Assembly (NCBI GenBank): GCA_012842035.1
Contig: DUTO01000070.1
Location: forward strand, 1-5,951
Origin: Clostridia bacterium
Lineage (GTDB): Bacteria > Bacillota > Peptococcia > DRI-13 > DTU073
Direction of reading: 5' to 3'
Length of the DNA: 5,951 bases
Shown piece after piece: positions 1 through 5,951 of this stretch. The first letter of the stretch is position 1, and every line of letters starts with the position of its first letter. The notes under the pieces were generated by a model. The model was given only the letters and a program-made list of their open reading frames with translations. It was not told where the DNA came from and did no database searches. The position numbers and the translations under genes are program-made.

Positions 1-7
1 AAATTTT

Positions 8-37
8 TTGCGTTGCGGAGAAAAGATATGTTAAAAT
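8..37 (+). promoter_or_regulatory. Candidate sigma-A promoter of thrC (extended -10)
   Basis: A TAAAAT hexamer at 32-37 matches the TATAAT consensus at five of six bases and is preceded by TG plus one base (29-31), giving an extended -10 element. The best-placed -35 is TTGCGT at 8-13 with an 18-nt spacer; it matches TTGACA only at the TTG, which is tolerable when the -10 is extended. Transcription would start near 44, leaving a leader of about 50 nt, too short for a T-box or other large riboswitch. This is inferred from sequence alone; the window begins just upstream, so other promoters may lie outside it. Confidence 0.55.
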
Positions 38-75
38 GAGTATGTTTAAAAGAAGGGCAAGAAATAAGTGGGGAT

Positions 76-85
76 GAGGAGAGAG
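76..85 (+). promoter_or_regulatory. Ribosome-binding site of thrC
   Basis: The purine run GAGGAGAGAG contains AGGAG at 77-81. It lies 8 nt before a TTG codon at 90 and 11 nt before the adjacent ATG at 93, while the downstream GAGAG half (81-85) is 7 nt before the ATG. The site therefore serves either codon. The two starts differ by one residue, and ATG is preferred here because of initiator strength. Confidence 0.6.
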
Positions 86-92
86 AAGATTG

Positions 93-1589
93 ATGTATAT
101 TAGTACGCGAGATAATTTTCAAGCAGTTACAGCTACGGAAGCTATTAAATTGGGGATGGTGCCTACAGGAGGGCTTTTTGTGCCGCAAAACATGTCGACT
201 TTTGCGGAGGAAGAATTAAAGTCTTTAATTGGGAAAACTTATCAGGATGTAGCGGCAAAGGTACTAGCTTTTTATTTAGATGACTATTCAGCAGCAGAAA
301 TAGTTACTTGTCTTAAAAAAGCCTATCAGGATAATTTTACTCATCAAGAAATTGCTCCTTTATATAGACTGGCGGATAGTACTTATATTTTAGAACTTTG
401 GCATGGACCGACAGCTGCTTTTAAGGATATGGCTTTACAGTTAATGCCTCATTTATTATCTTTGGCTTTACAAAAACTTGAGGTTCGCGAGGAGATGGTT
501 ATTTTAGTGGCCACTTCCGGTGATACGGGGAAGGCGGCTTTGGAAGGTTTTAAAGATGTGTCCGGTTTGAAAATTGTCTGTTTTTATCCTTATCAGGGCG
601 TTAGTGCAATTCAAGAAAGACAGATGATCACGACAGAAGGAGAAAATACTTATGTAGTAGGCGTGCGAGGTAATTTCGATGATTGTCAAAATACAGTAAA
701 AACGCTTTTTGGTGATCAAGCTTTTCGTTCTTTTTTAGCGGAAAAAGGTTTTGTTTTATCTTCAGCCAATTCGATTAATTGGGGCAGACTTTTGCCCCAA
801 ATTGTTTATTATGTTTATGCTTATCTCAATCTTGTTCATAAGGGGCGCATTAAGTATGGAGAAAAGATAAATTTTGTTGTGCCGACAGGTAATTTTGGCA
901 ATATTTTGGCAGCTTGGTATGCTTACCGGATGGGTTTACCGCTTCATAAATTAATTTGTGCTTCTAATGAAAATAAGGTTTTAACTGATTTTTTCCGGAC
1001 AGGAATTTATGAAAAGAACAGACCTTTCAAGCAGACAAATAGCCCTTCCATGGATATTCTTATTTCCAGTAATTTAGAACGTTTTCTTTATGAAATGACA
1101 GGTAGAGAGGGTACGGCTATTGCTACTTGGATGAGTGAGTTGCAGGAAAAAGGTCGTTTTGTTGTCGATAAAACAGTACAAAAAGCGATGAGTGAAATAT
1201 TGTGGGCCGGGTTTGCTACCGAAAAGGAGACTCTCGCTACAATTAAAGAGACATATCTAAAGAGTAGTTATTTATTAGATACACACACAGCAGTAGGGAT
1301 GAAGGTTTATCAGCAGTATGTGGTTGAAACGGGAGATAAAACAGTAACTGTACTTGATTCCACAGCGAGTCCTTTTAAGTTTGTGGCTAGTGTTTTACAA
1401 GCTTTTGATGGTTCAGATGCAAGTATAGAAGGTGATGAATTTGCTTTACTTCAAGAATTAAGTCAAAAGTCTGGTTGGTCTGTTCATCCGACCTTACAAG
1501 GCTTAGAGAAAAAGCCGATTTTGCATCAGCGCATATGTGCAAAAGAAAGGATTAGAAATGAATTGGAAAATATTTTAGGTTTGCGGTGA
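93..1589 (+). CDS. thrC: Threonine synthase (PLP-dependent)
   Basis: Cytoplasmic enzyme of the last step of threonine biosynthesis: O-phospho-L-homoserine + water to L-threonine + phosphate, using pyridoxal phosphate (PLP). The 498-residue product has the long form typical of the E. coli/yeast-type branch. Motifs seen, numbered from the ATG at 93: the N-terminal YISTR and GLFVP of the threonine-synthase N domain (about 1-80); HGPTAAFKD at 104-112, whose Lys111 should form the PLP Schiff base; ATSGDTG at 140-146; SANSINWGR at 224-232; the glycine-rich phosphate-binding loop PTGNFGN at 264-270; PSMDILISSNLER at 318-330; LDTHTAVG at 395-402; and STASPFK at 423-429. Nothing is truncated or interrupted. 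An in-frame TTG at 90 could add one Met. No hom or thrB gene lies in view; the ABC gene follows after 52 nt on the same strand, with no clear terminator between, so read-through is possible. Confidence 0.96.
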   Translation: MYISTRDNFQAVTATEAIKLGMVPTGGLFVPQNMSTFAEEELKSLIGKTYQDVAAKVLAFYLDDYSAAEIVTCLKKAYQDNFTHQEIAPLYRLADSTYILELWHGPTAAFKDMALQLMPHLLSLALQKLEVREEMVILVATSGDTGKAALEGFKDVSGLKIVCFYPYQGVSAIQERQMITTEGENTYVVGVRGNFDDCQNTVKTLFGDQAFRSFLAEKGFVLSSANSINWGRLLPQIVYYVYAYLNLVHKGRIKYGEKINFVVPTGNFGNILAAWYAYRMGLPLHKLICASNENKVLTDFFRTGIYEKNRPFKQTNSPSMDILISSNLERFLYEMTGREGTAIATWMSELQEKGRFVVDKTVQKAMSEILWAGFATEKETLATIKETYLKSSYLLDTHTAVGMKVYQQYVVETGDKTVTVLDSTASPFKFVASVLQAFDGSDASIEGDEFALLQELSQKSGWSVHPTLQGLEKKPILHQRICAKERIRNELENILGLR

Positions 1590-1626
1590 AGGAACTTTTT
1601 CCCCTTGGCATTCGTCTATAAAGTGG

Positions 1627-1634
1627 AAGGAGGT
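1627..1634 (+). promoter_or_regulatory. Strong Shine-Dalgarno that sets the ABC ATPase start at TTG 1642
   Basis: AAGGAGGT is a near-perfect anti-16S match and ends 7 nt before TTG at 1642. An alternative in-frame GTG at 1633 overlaps this site and so cannot be served by it. The TTG start also gives the family-typical N terminus MASLIEIKGLTKKY. Confidence 0.8.
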
Positions 1635-1641
1635 GTGTTTT

Positions 1642-2340
1642 TTGGCGTCTTTAATTGAAATAAAGGGCTTGACGAAAAAGTATCGTTTAGGGCAGGAAGT
1701 GATTACAGCTTTAGATAATGTCGATTTGACGATTGAGGAAGGAGAGTTTTTATGTATTCTTGGCACTTCCGGTTCGGGCAAGTCAACGTTGTTGCACGTT
1801 ATAGCGGGCTTAGAGCTTGCTACGAAAGGTGAGGTGTTGCTGAAAGGTGTTTCCATAACGAAAATGAAGGAAAGGAAAATGGCTACTTTTCGACGTAAGC
1901 ATATGGGTTTTATTTTTCAATCTTATAATTTACTTTCTTCTTTAACAGCTATAGAAAATGTGGCTTTACCTTTGGTTTTTGACCGAGTTAATAAAAAAGA
2001 ACGCTTGAAACGTTCGCGGGAAATGTTGATTCAGATGGGCTTAAAGGATCGTTTAAGGAATAAACCTACCGAGATGAGTGGGGGACAACAGCAAAGGGTG
2101 AGTATTGCCAGAGCTTTGATTAATAATCCTAAAATTATTTTTGCTGATGAACCCACAGGAAACTTGGATAGTAAAACAACGCAAGAAATTATGGAAATAT
2201 TAAGTGAAAAAGTTAGAAATTCAGGAGTAACGATGATTATGGTTACTCATGACTTGAATCTTGCTGAATATGCTGATCGGGTCATTAAGATGATTGATGG
2301 TCGGATTACAAGTATAGTGCCAAATAAAAAAGTAGGTTAG
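1642..2340 (+). CDS. ABC transporter ATP-binding protein, MacB/LolD type
   Basis: A 232-residue nucleotide-binding subunit that would dimerise on the cytoplasmic face and drive the permease encoded at 4116-5516. All catalytic motifs are intact (numbered from TTG 1642): Walker A GTSGSGKST at 41-49, Q-loop Gln93 in FIFQSYNLL, signature MSGGQQQR at 145-152, Walker B IIFADEP with catalytic Glu170, D-loop NLD at 174-176, and switch His203 in MVTHD. The FQSYNLL segment, the ADEPTGNLD context and the short length place it in the LolD/MacB/YknY group (COG1136), whose pairs use ATP for mechanical work on the envelope side (lipoprotein release, peptide or toxin efflux, peptidoglycan-enzyme activation) rather than classical solute import. 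The start is the TTG 7 nt after AAGGAGGT; using GTG 1633 instead would add three residues. The next gene begins 10 nt downstream, implying one transcript. The substrate is not predictable from this subunit. Family assignment is certain, physiological role is not. Confidence 0.95.
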   Translation: MASLIEIKGLTKKYRLGQEVITALDNVDLTIEEGEFLCILGTSGSGKSTLLHVIAGLELATKGEVLLKGVSITKMKERKMATFRRKHMGFIFQSYNLLSSLTAIENVALPLVFDRVNKKERLKRSREMLIQMGLKDRLRNKPTEMSGGQQQRVSIARALINNPKIIFADEPTGNLDSKTTQEIMEILSEKVRNSGVTMIMVTHDLNLAEYADRVIKMIDGRITSIVPNKKVG

Positions 2341-2350
2341 GGAGGAAAAA

Positions 2351-4123
2351 ATGTTAAAAAGTTTAGTGTGGCGGTGGATCTTAGTAGTTGTTATTTTGTT
2401 TTGTGGAGTTTTTAAAGTTAGCCCTCTGCAGGCGGAACTTATTGAAGTAAGTACTTATCATCCTTTGGTTACTTTAGAAAAGGTAGATATGGAACAAGCT
2501 GTTGCTGGTAGTGAATTTAATTTAACTTTATACATACGCAATATTAGCGAAAATCCGGCTTTTAATTTGGATTTAGATTTTAGGGTCAAGGATAGTGAAG
2601 ATGATGCACCGCTGTATCCCTTTTCTTTACAATCTAAACATAATAAGACTATTGATGAATTAAAAGGCAAAGAAAGCAGGACACTTGTTTTAACTTTTGA
2701 CGTTGATGCGGAAGCTCAAAATAAGGATTATGAAATGATTATCAATTTAACGGGAGAAGATGTGGCTTTTCAAAAGACAGTGAATACGATGACCAAAATT
2801 ACAGTCCCTGTTAGTTATGACTTAACAAAGCCTATTTTGATGGTGCAGTCGATTACTCTTAATCCTGAAAAACCTAATGATGATGAAGAATTTACGGCTA
2901 GTTTTGAGGTAACAAATTTAAGTAAAACAACCGAGGCGCGTAATGTGATGTTGCTACTTGAAGGTGAAGATAATTTTGAGATTATGGATATTTCGAACCG
3001 AAAAAACATTCGTAAACTGGCCAAAGGGGCTACCGAAACGGTTACTTATAAATTAAAAACTAAAGATACTAAAGCGGCGAATACAGCTAAATTAAAAATT
3101 TCTTTTGACTATTTGGGAGAGGAGACGGAAAGTGGGGAAGAAGTGCTTAATCTTCCTTTACCTGATGATGAAGTGGATATAGGTGTCACGCCTTGGGTTA
3201 TCGTCAATAAATATACTTTATCGGCGGAAAGAGTGTTAGCCGGAAATACGGTAACTTTAAGACTTTATATTGAAAATACAAATAAAAGAGCAGTAAAAAA
3301 TGTGAAAATATCATTAGGGGTAATTAAAATCGAAGATTCTTCTAGCGGGGGAGATGCAACAAGAACAGGAGGTACTGTGTTTTCACCGGTGAATAGTAGT
3401 AATAGTTTTTATGTTGATTATATTCCCGGTAAAACAGTAATTGAAAAAGAGGTTAATCTCTATGTAGACCCTAATGCGGCGGCGAAGACTTATATAGTGC
3501 CTGTAGATATTAAATATGAAGGTAAGTATGAAGGTAAGGATGGGAAGACGACTTTAACTTGTGAGGAATTAGTTAATATCCCGGTGACGCAGGAATGTAA
3601 ATTGGAAGTCCTTGCTGTAGAGTTGCCTCCGGAAGTGTTTATAGGGGAACCTGCATTTATCTCGGCTGAATTTGTTAATGTAGGGAAAGTAGCTTTAGAT
3701 AATTTTATGGTGACCATGGAGGGTGACTTTAATAAAGAAAACACTACTTATTATGTAGGGAATTTAGATATAGGTGGTAGTGACTTTTATCAAGGCACGG
3801 TTATTCCCCAGCAGGAAGGAAAATTAGAAGGAACATTAGTTTTTACATATATTGATAATAATAATCAAGATGTACGAGTGGAAAAACCTTTCACCTTAGA
3901 AGTACAAGCAGGGCCTAGTAGGCCTGTAGGAGAAGGTGGAGAAATGGGACCGGAAGGAATGAGGGGACCTGGGATGGAGGAAGGTAGTTCCGGGGGAAAG
4001 GTAATTGGTCTTTTAAAAAGTAAAGGATTTACTGTTTTTCTCTTTCTGATAATTTTAGCAGAGGCTCTTTGTATTTTTCGGATTAAAAGAAAAAGAGCAA
4101 ATGAGGAATTTTTTGATGAATAA
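2351..4123 (+). CDS. Secreted, C-terminally anchored Ig-like repeat protein (CARDB/COG1361-like)
   Basis: A 590-residue envelope protein of unknown function. Residues 1-28 form a signal peptide: Lys3, Arg8, a hydrophobic core at about 9-22, and probable cleavage after SPLQA (Ala28). The body holds four successive beta-sandwich-type units, each opening with a similar strand pattern (hydrophobic strand, a Val or Asn/Pro turn, then an L/F-x-V/I-x-N motif): about 37-152 (IRNIS), 160-270 (VTNLS), 281-412 (IENTN) and 416-518 (FVNVG). This is the pattern of CARDB or S-layer-like COG1361 repeats. A Gly/Pro/Glu/Met-rich linker (521-549) leads to one membrane helix (about 560-577) and a basic tail, IKRKRANEEFFDE, giving an outside-facing protein with the C terminus inside. 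Ribosome-binding site GGAGG at 2341-2345 lies 5 nt before ATG. It sits between the ATPase and permease genes and overlaps the latter by 8 nt, so it is probably a subunit or partner of that transporter. It occupies the position where a MacA-like fusion protein is often encoded, yet shows no coiled-coil hairpin or lipoyl domain. Confidence 0.85.
   Translation: MLKSLVWRWILVVVILFCGVFKVSPLQAELIEVSTYHPLVTLEKVDMEQAVAGSEFNLTLYIRNISENPAFNLDLDFRVKDSEDDAPLYPFSLQSKHNKTIDELKGKESRTLVLTFDVDAEAQNKDYEMIINLTGEDVAFQKTVNTMTKITVPVSYDLTKPILMVQSITLNPEKPNDDEEFTASFEVTNLSKTTEARNVMLLLEGEDNFEIMDISNRKNIRKLAKGATETVTYKLKTKDTKAANTAKLKISFDYLGEETESGEEVLNLPLPDDEVDIGVTPWVIVNKYTLSAERVLAGNTVTLRLYIENTNKRAVKNVKISLGVIKIEDSSSGGDATRTGGTVFSPVNSSNSFYVDYIPGKTVIEKEVNLYVDPNAAAKTYIVPVDIKYEGKYEGKDGKTTLTCEELVNIPVTQECKLEVLAVELPPEVFIGEPAFISAEFVNVGKVALDNFMVTMEGDFNKENTTYYVGNLDIGGSDFYQGTVIPQQEGKLEGTLVFTYIDNNNQDVRVEKPFTLEVQAGPSRPVGEGGEMGPEGMRGPGMEEGSSGGKVIGLLKSKGFTVFLFLIILAEALCIFRIKRKRANEEFFDE
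3515..3538 (+). repeat. Perfect 12-bp in-frame tandem duplication
   Basis: TATGAAGGTAAG occurs twice back to back (3515-3526 and 3527-3538) in frame, encoding YEGK-YEGK at residues 389-396 of the Ig-like repeat protein; a degenerate DGK follows. Both copies are identical at every base, which suggests a recent slippage duplication in a loop of the third Ig-like unit. Confidence 0.85.
4103..4108 (+). promoter_or_regulatory. Ribosome-binding site inside the upstream gene that sets the permease start
   Basis: GAGGAA lies 7 nt before ATG at 4116. The alternative in-frame ATG at 4101 overlaps this site and has only the weak AAAAGAG upstream, so 4116 is favoured. That start overlaps the preceding stop codon as ATGAATAA (4116-4123), an arrangement that favours translational coupling. 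Confidence 0.7.
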
Positions 4124-5516
4124 ATTAGACTTACTGAGATTGGCTCGTCAAAATTTGTGGCGGAGAAAAATGAGAACCTTTCTTACTGTTTTGGGAGTAT
4201 TAATCGGCACTACTTCTATTGTAGTGATGCTCTCTTTAGGGATAGGTCTTGGTGAAGAACAACGTAAAAGCATGGAGCAGTGGGGTAGTTTGACGATGAT
4301 TGAAGTTAATCGCGGGATGGTCTTTGATGAGAAGGGAGAACCGGTAGGGGAAGCCAAAGAGCTTAATGACGAAGCAGTTGAGGAGATCAAAGAGATTCCC
4401 GGGGTAACTGTTGTTTCTCCTGCTTATAATTTACATGGTGAAGCGCGTATGGGACGCAAGGAGGGAGGGCTACAGTTAGTGGGGCTGGCTCCTGAATTGA
4501 TGGATCAGTTAGAATTTAAGGCTTCAGAGGGAAGGCTTTTACAAGGTGGGGATCGCAATGTTTTAGTTGTTGGTCAACGGGTGATCGATAATTTTTGGGA
4601 TGAAAGTGAAAGACGCGCAATGGCAAGAGGCATGAGGGGACCCGGTCGTCGGGAAGAGAAAGACCCTAGTGAGATGATGGAGCAGCGTATCGCGCTGACC
4701 GTACATAATAATAATAATTATGAAAAGAAAAGAAAATTTAATTTTACGGTTGTTGGTATTTTAGAAGGAGAATATGGTCAGCATTCTTGGCAAGCTTATG
4801 CTCCCCTTGAGGACTTGCAAAGGATTCGTAAGTTTATGTTGGAAGGAGCTAAAAGTAGAAGTGATGATGGTAATTTTTCGCAAGGAGGGGTGATGACCGG
4901 GGGAACGGTAAGAGTAGAAAGGGTTGGCAGAAGCAGAAGCAATTCTCGTGATACCGATAATTATGATTACCTGTTAGTACGCACCGCGGGTATAGAGCAT
5001 ACTAGTCAAGTATCAGAGGTCTTAAGAGACAAAGGTTATAATAGTTGGTCGATGGCCGATAACTTGGAAGGTTTTGAGAAAACTTCACGTACCATTCAGG
5101 CTGTTTTAGGGGGAATTGGAGCCATAACTTTATTGGTAGCTGCCATAGGAATAACCAATACCATGATTATGTCTATTTATGAAAGAACGAAGGAAATAGG
5201 GGTTATGAAAGTAATTGGCGCTGCTTTTAGCGATATTTATTCTCTTTTTCTGACCGAGGCTGGAATGATTGGTTTTTTAGGGGGAGTTTTTGGTCTGGGC
5301 TTGAGTTATGGTGCTTCTCATTTAATTAATCATCTAGTCAGGAATTATATAAGTGGCGGGATGCCTATGGAAGAAGTAGTTAATATTTCTCTAATTCCTC
5401 CCTGGCTGGCTCTTTTTGCTTTGGTTTTTTCCATACTGATTGGGGTAGTAGCGGGGCTTTATCCGGCTCATAGGGCCGTACGTCTTAGTCCGATTAAGGC
5501 TATTCGTAATGAATAA
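4116..5516 (+). CDS. ABC transporter permease, MacB/FtsX family
   Basis: A 466-residue membrane subunit with the MacB layout (numbered from ATG 4116). A basic amphipathic N terminus (LARQNLWRRKMRT) precedes TM1 at about 20-45. A large extracytoplasmic MacB-PCD-like domain spans about 46-327, followed by TM2 (about 330-352), the cytoplasmic coupling segment YERTKEIGVMKVIGA (355-369), TM3 (about 377-402), TM4 (about 428-451) and the hallmark tail GLYPAHRAVRLSPIKAIRN. The FtsX-like core is intact, so it should pair with the ATPase at 1642-2340 as a homodimeric mechanotransmission transporter. The periplasm-side domain carries two unusual low-complexity stretches: a charged Arg/Glu/Met-rich segment with GMRGPG (about 164-190) and a Gly/Ser/Arg-rich segment (about 240-281). 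These look like flexible insertions relative to compact MacB domains. An ATG at 4101 would add five residues but is poorly served for initiation. The gene ends the block; a terminator follows 25 nt after its stop. Substrate is unknown. Confidence 0.93.
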   Translation: MNKLDLLRLARQNLWRRKMRTFLTVLGVLIGTTSIVVMLSLGIGLGEEQRKSMEQWGSLTMIEVNRGMVFDEKGEPVGEAKELNDEAVEEIKEIPGVTVVSPAYNLHGEARMGRKEGGLQLVGLAPELMDQLEFKASEGRLLQGGDRNVLVVGQRVIDNFWDESERRAMARGMRGPGRREEKDPSEMMEQRIALTVHNNNNYEKKRKFNFTVVGILEGEYGQHSWQAYAPLEDLQRIRKFMLEGAKSRSDDGNFSQGGVMTGGTVRVERVGRSRSNSRDTDNYDYLLVRTAGIEHTSQVSEVLRDKGYNSWSMADNLEGFEKTSRTIQAVLGGIGAITLLVAAIGITNTMIMSIYERTKEIGVMKVIGAAFSDIYSLFLTEAGMIGFLGGVFGLGLSYGASHLINHLVRNYISGGMPMEEVVNISLIPPWLALFALVFSILIGVVAGLYPAHRAVRLSPIKAIRNE

Positions 5517-5541
5517 CAGGGAGAAGCGTTAAACGGTATAA

Positions 5542-5580
5542 AAAAAGGAGTGTCCAGTTTTTGCGGGGACACTCCTTTTT
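5542..5580. terminator. Bidirectional intrinsic terminator between convergent genes
   Basis: GGAGTGTCC (5547-5555) pairs perfectly with GGACACTCC (5567-5575) around an 11-nt loop (5556-5566). The stem is flanked by A5 (5542-5546) and T5 (5576-5580), which extend it to 14 bp and supply a U-tract to transcripts from either side. It lies between the permease stop at 5516 and the minus-strand YkuK stop at 5605, so it should end both transcripts. There is no other convincing signal in 5517-5604. Confidence 0.93.
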
Positions 5581-5604
5581 GATCAGGCAGCTAAATTATG
5601 GAGA

Positions 5605-5951
5605 TTATTTTGTGTAGCGATTAGCGAGAGAACTAGCAGCGGTAGAATAAGGTTTAATTTTAACATCGAACCCCATGCCACTTACGCGACCGACCATTTC
5701 CTTGATTAGCTCCTTGGTAGGTCCTTGTGAGCCAATATCGATGTGTATTTCTAAATCAAGATGATTGGTTTCATCAGCAGTTAAAACTGCTTCATGAATT
5801 TGGTCAATGAGCTCAGGAGTAAACATATAGGCAATTTCTTGGGTTAGAGTTATTTCGGTACTAATTTTTTCCCGTAAAGAATGAATGGGACGAGGGATAA
5901 TTATTTTTTTCAAAAAGGCGATAGCTCCTTTGCCTACGCGATGCACAAGCA
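5605..5951 (-). CDS. ykuK: YkuK-family (DUF458) RNase H-like protein, N terminus outside window
   Basis: Only the C-terminal 114 residues are visible; the reading frame stays open through the window edge at 5951. The visible part follows from memory the B. subtilis YkuK pattern (about 170 residues): HRVGKG, a basic strand KKIIIPRPIHSLREKI, TQEIA, then EIHIDIG with GPTKELIKEMVGRVSGMGFDVKIKP, and the C-terminal ASSLANRYTK. The family is predicted to have an RNase H-like fold, with acidic residues such as the Asp of HIDIG as candidate metal ligands; its cellular role is not established. The N-terminal part, where a further acidic motif would be expected, cannot be checked. The GTG at 5946 is in frame but is best read as an internal Val codon, because homologues continue upstream of HRVGKG. 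The gene converges on the ABC block and shares its terminator; it is probably unrelated to it in function. Confidence 0.85.
   Translation of the reverse strand, partial: LVHRVGKGAIAFLKKIIIPRPIHSLREKISTEITLTQEIAYMFTPELIDQIHEAVLTADETNHLDLEIHIDIGSQGPTKELIKEMVGRVSGMGFDVKIKPYSTAASSLANRYTK

Noticed and set aside
1..89. T-box or threonine attenuator leader before thrC
   Set aside because: The predicted leader is about 50 nt, with no T-box sequence, no run of Thr codons and no terminator hairpin; any such element would have to be outside the window.
504..719. Minus-strand open frame inside thrC
   Set aside because: It lies wholly within a well-supported gene, has no recognisable product, and is low-information antisense sequence. 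The same applies to the antisense frames at 1575-1856, 2458-2670, 2815-3024, 3490-3744 and 4148-4390.
1592..1604. GGAA-cttt-TTCC inverted repeat after the thrC stop as a terminator
   Set aside because: The stem is only about 4 bp, with little GC and no following T-run; it is too weak to call a terminator.
1605..1622. TTGGCA and TATAAA resembling a promoter before the ABC ATPase gene
   Set aside because: The two hexamers are only 6 nt apart, so they cannot be one sigma-A promoter, and no acceptable -35 lies about 17 nt before TATAAA.
1633..1641. GTG at 1633 as start of the ABC ATPase
   Set aside because: It overlaps the AAGGAGGT ribosome-binding site and has no other site upstream; TTG 1642 is ideally spaced and gives the usual family N terminus.
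3911..3997. Collagen-like repeat domain
   Set aside because: Gly does not recur strictly every third residue and the stretch is too short for a triple helix; it is better called a flexible linker.
5944..5946. Minus-strand GTG as the true start of a 113-residue YkuK-like protein
   Set aside because: The frame remains open to the window edge, the residues match the middle of known YkuK proteins, and there is too little upstream sequence to show a start; treated as a partial gene.

Overview
The window reads as a chromosomal segment of an AT-rich member of the Bacillota (Firmicutes). The evidence is strong AGGAGG-type ribosome-binding sites, use of TTG as well as ATG starts, an extended -10 promoter of the Gram-positive type, and a YkuK-family (DUF458) gene, a family I know mainly from this phylum. 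A clostridial or Negativicutes-like lineage fits the protein style, but genus cannot be fixed from sequence alone. No mobile elements, RNA genes or CRISPR arrays were seen.

Layout: (1) 1-92, a short leader with a plausible sigma-A promoter and ribosome-binding site; (2) 93-1589, a complete threonine synthase (thrC) with all recognisable PLP-site motifs; (3) 1642-5516, three tightly packed co-directional genes: a MacB/LolD-type ABC ATPase, a large secreted and C-terminally membrane-anchored protein made of four Ig-like (CARDB/COG1361-like) repeats, and a MacB/FtsX-type permease; (4) 5517-5604, a strong bidirectional terminator between convergent genes; (5) 5605-5951 on the minus strand, the C-terminal two thirds of a YkuK-family RNase H-like protein that runs off the window end.

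The three-gene block is the interesting part. The ATPase and permease form a standard MacB-like mechanotransmission ABC pair. The gene between them is not a MacA/YknX-type membrane-fusion protein. It encodes an extracytoplasmic beta-sandwich repeat protein tethered by one C-terminal helix. The 10-nt gap and the 8-nt stop/start overlap imply equimolar, coupled synthesis, so the three products probably form one envelope complex. A GMRGPG motif occurs both in the anchor-proximal linker of the repeat protein and in the extracytoplasmic domain of the permease, on the same predicted side of the membrane. Substrate and function cannot be read from the sequence. thrC is only 52 nt upstream and might be co-transcribed, but has no evident functional link.
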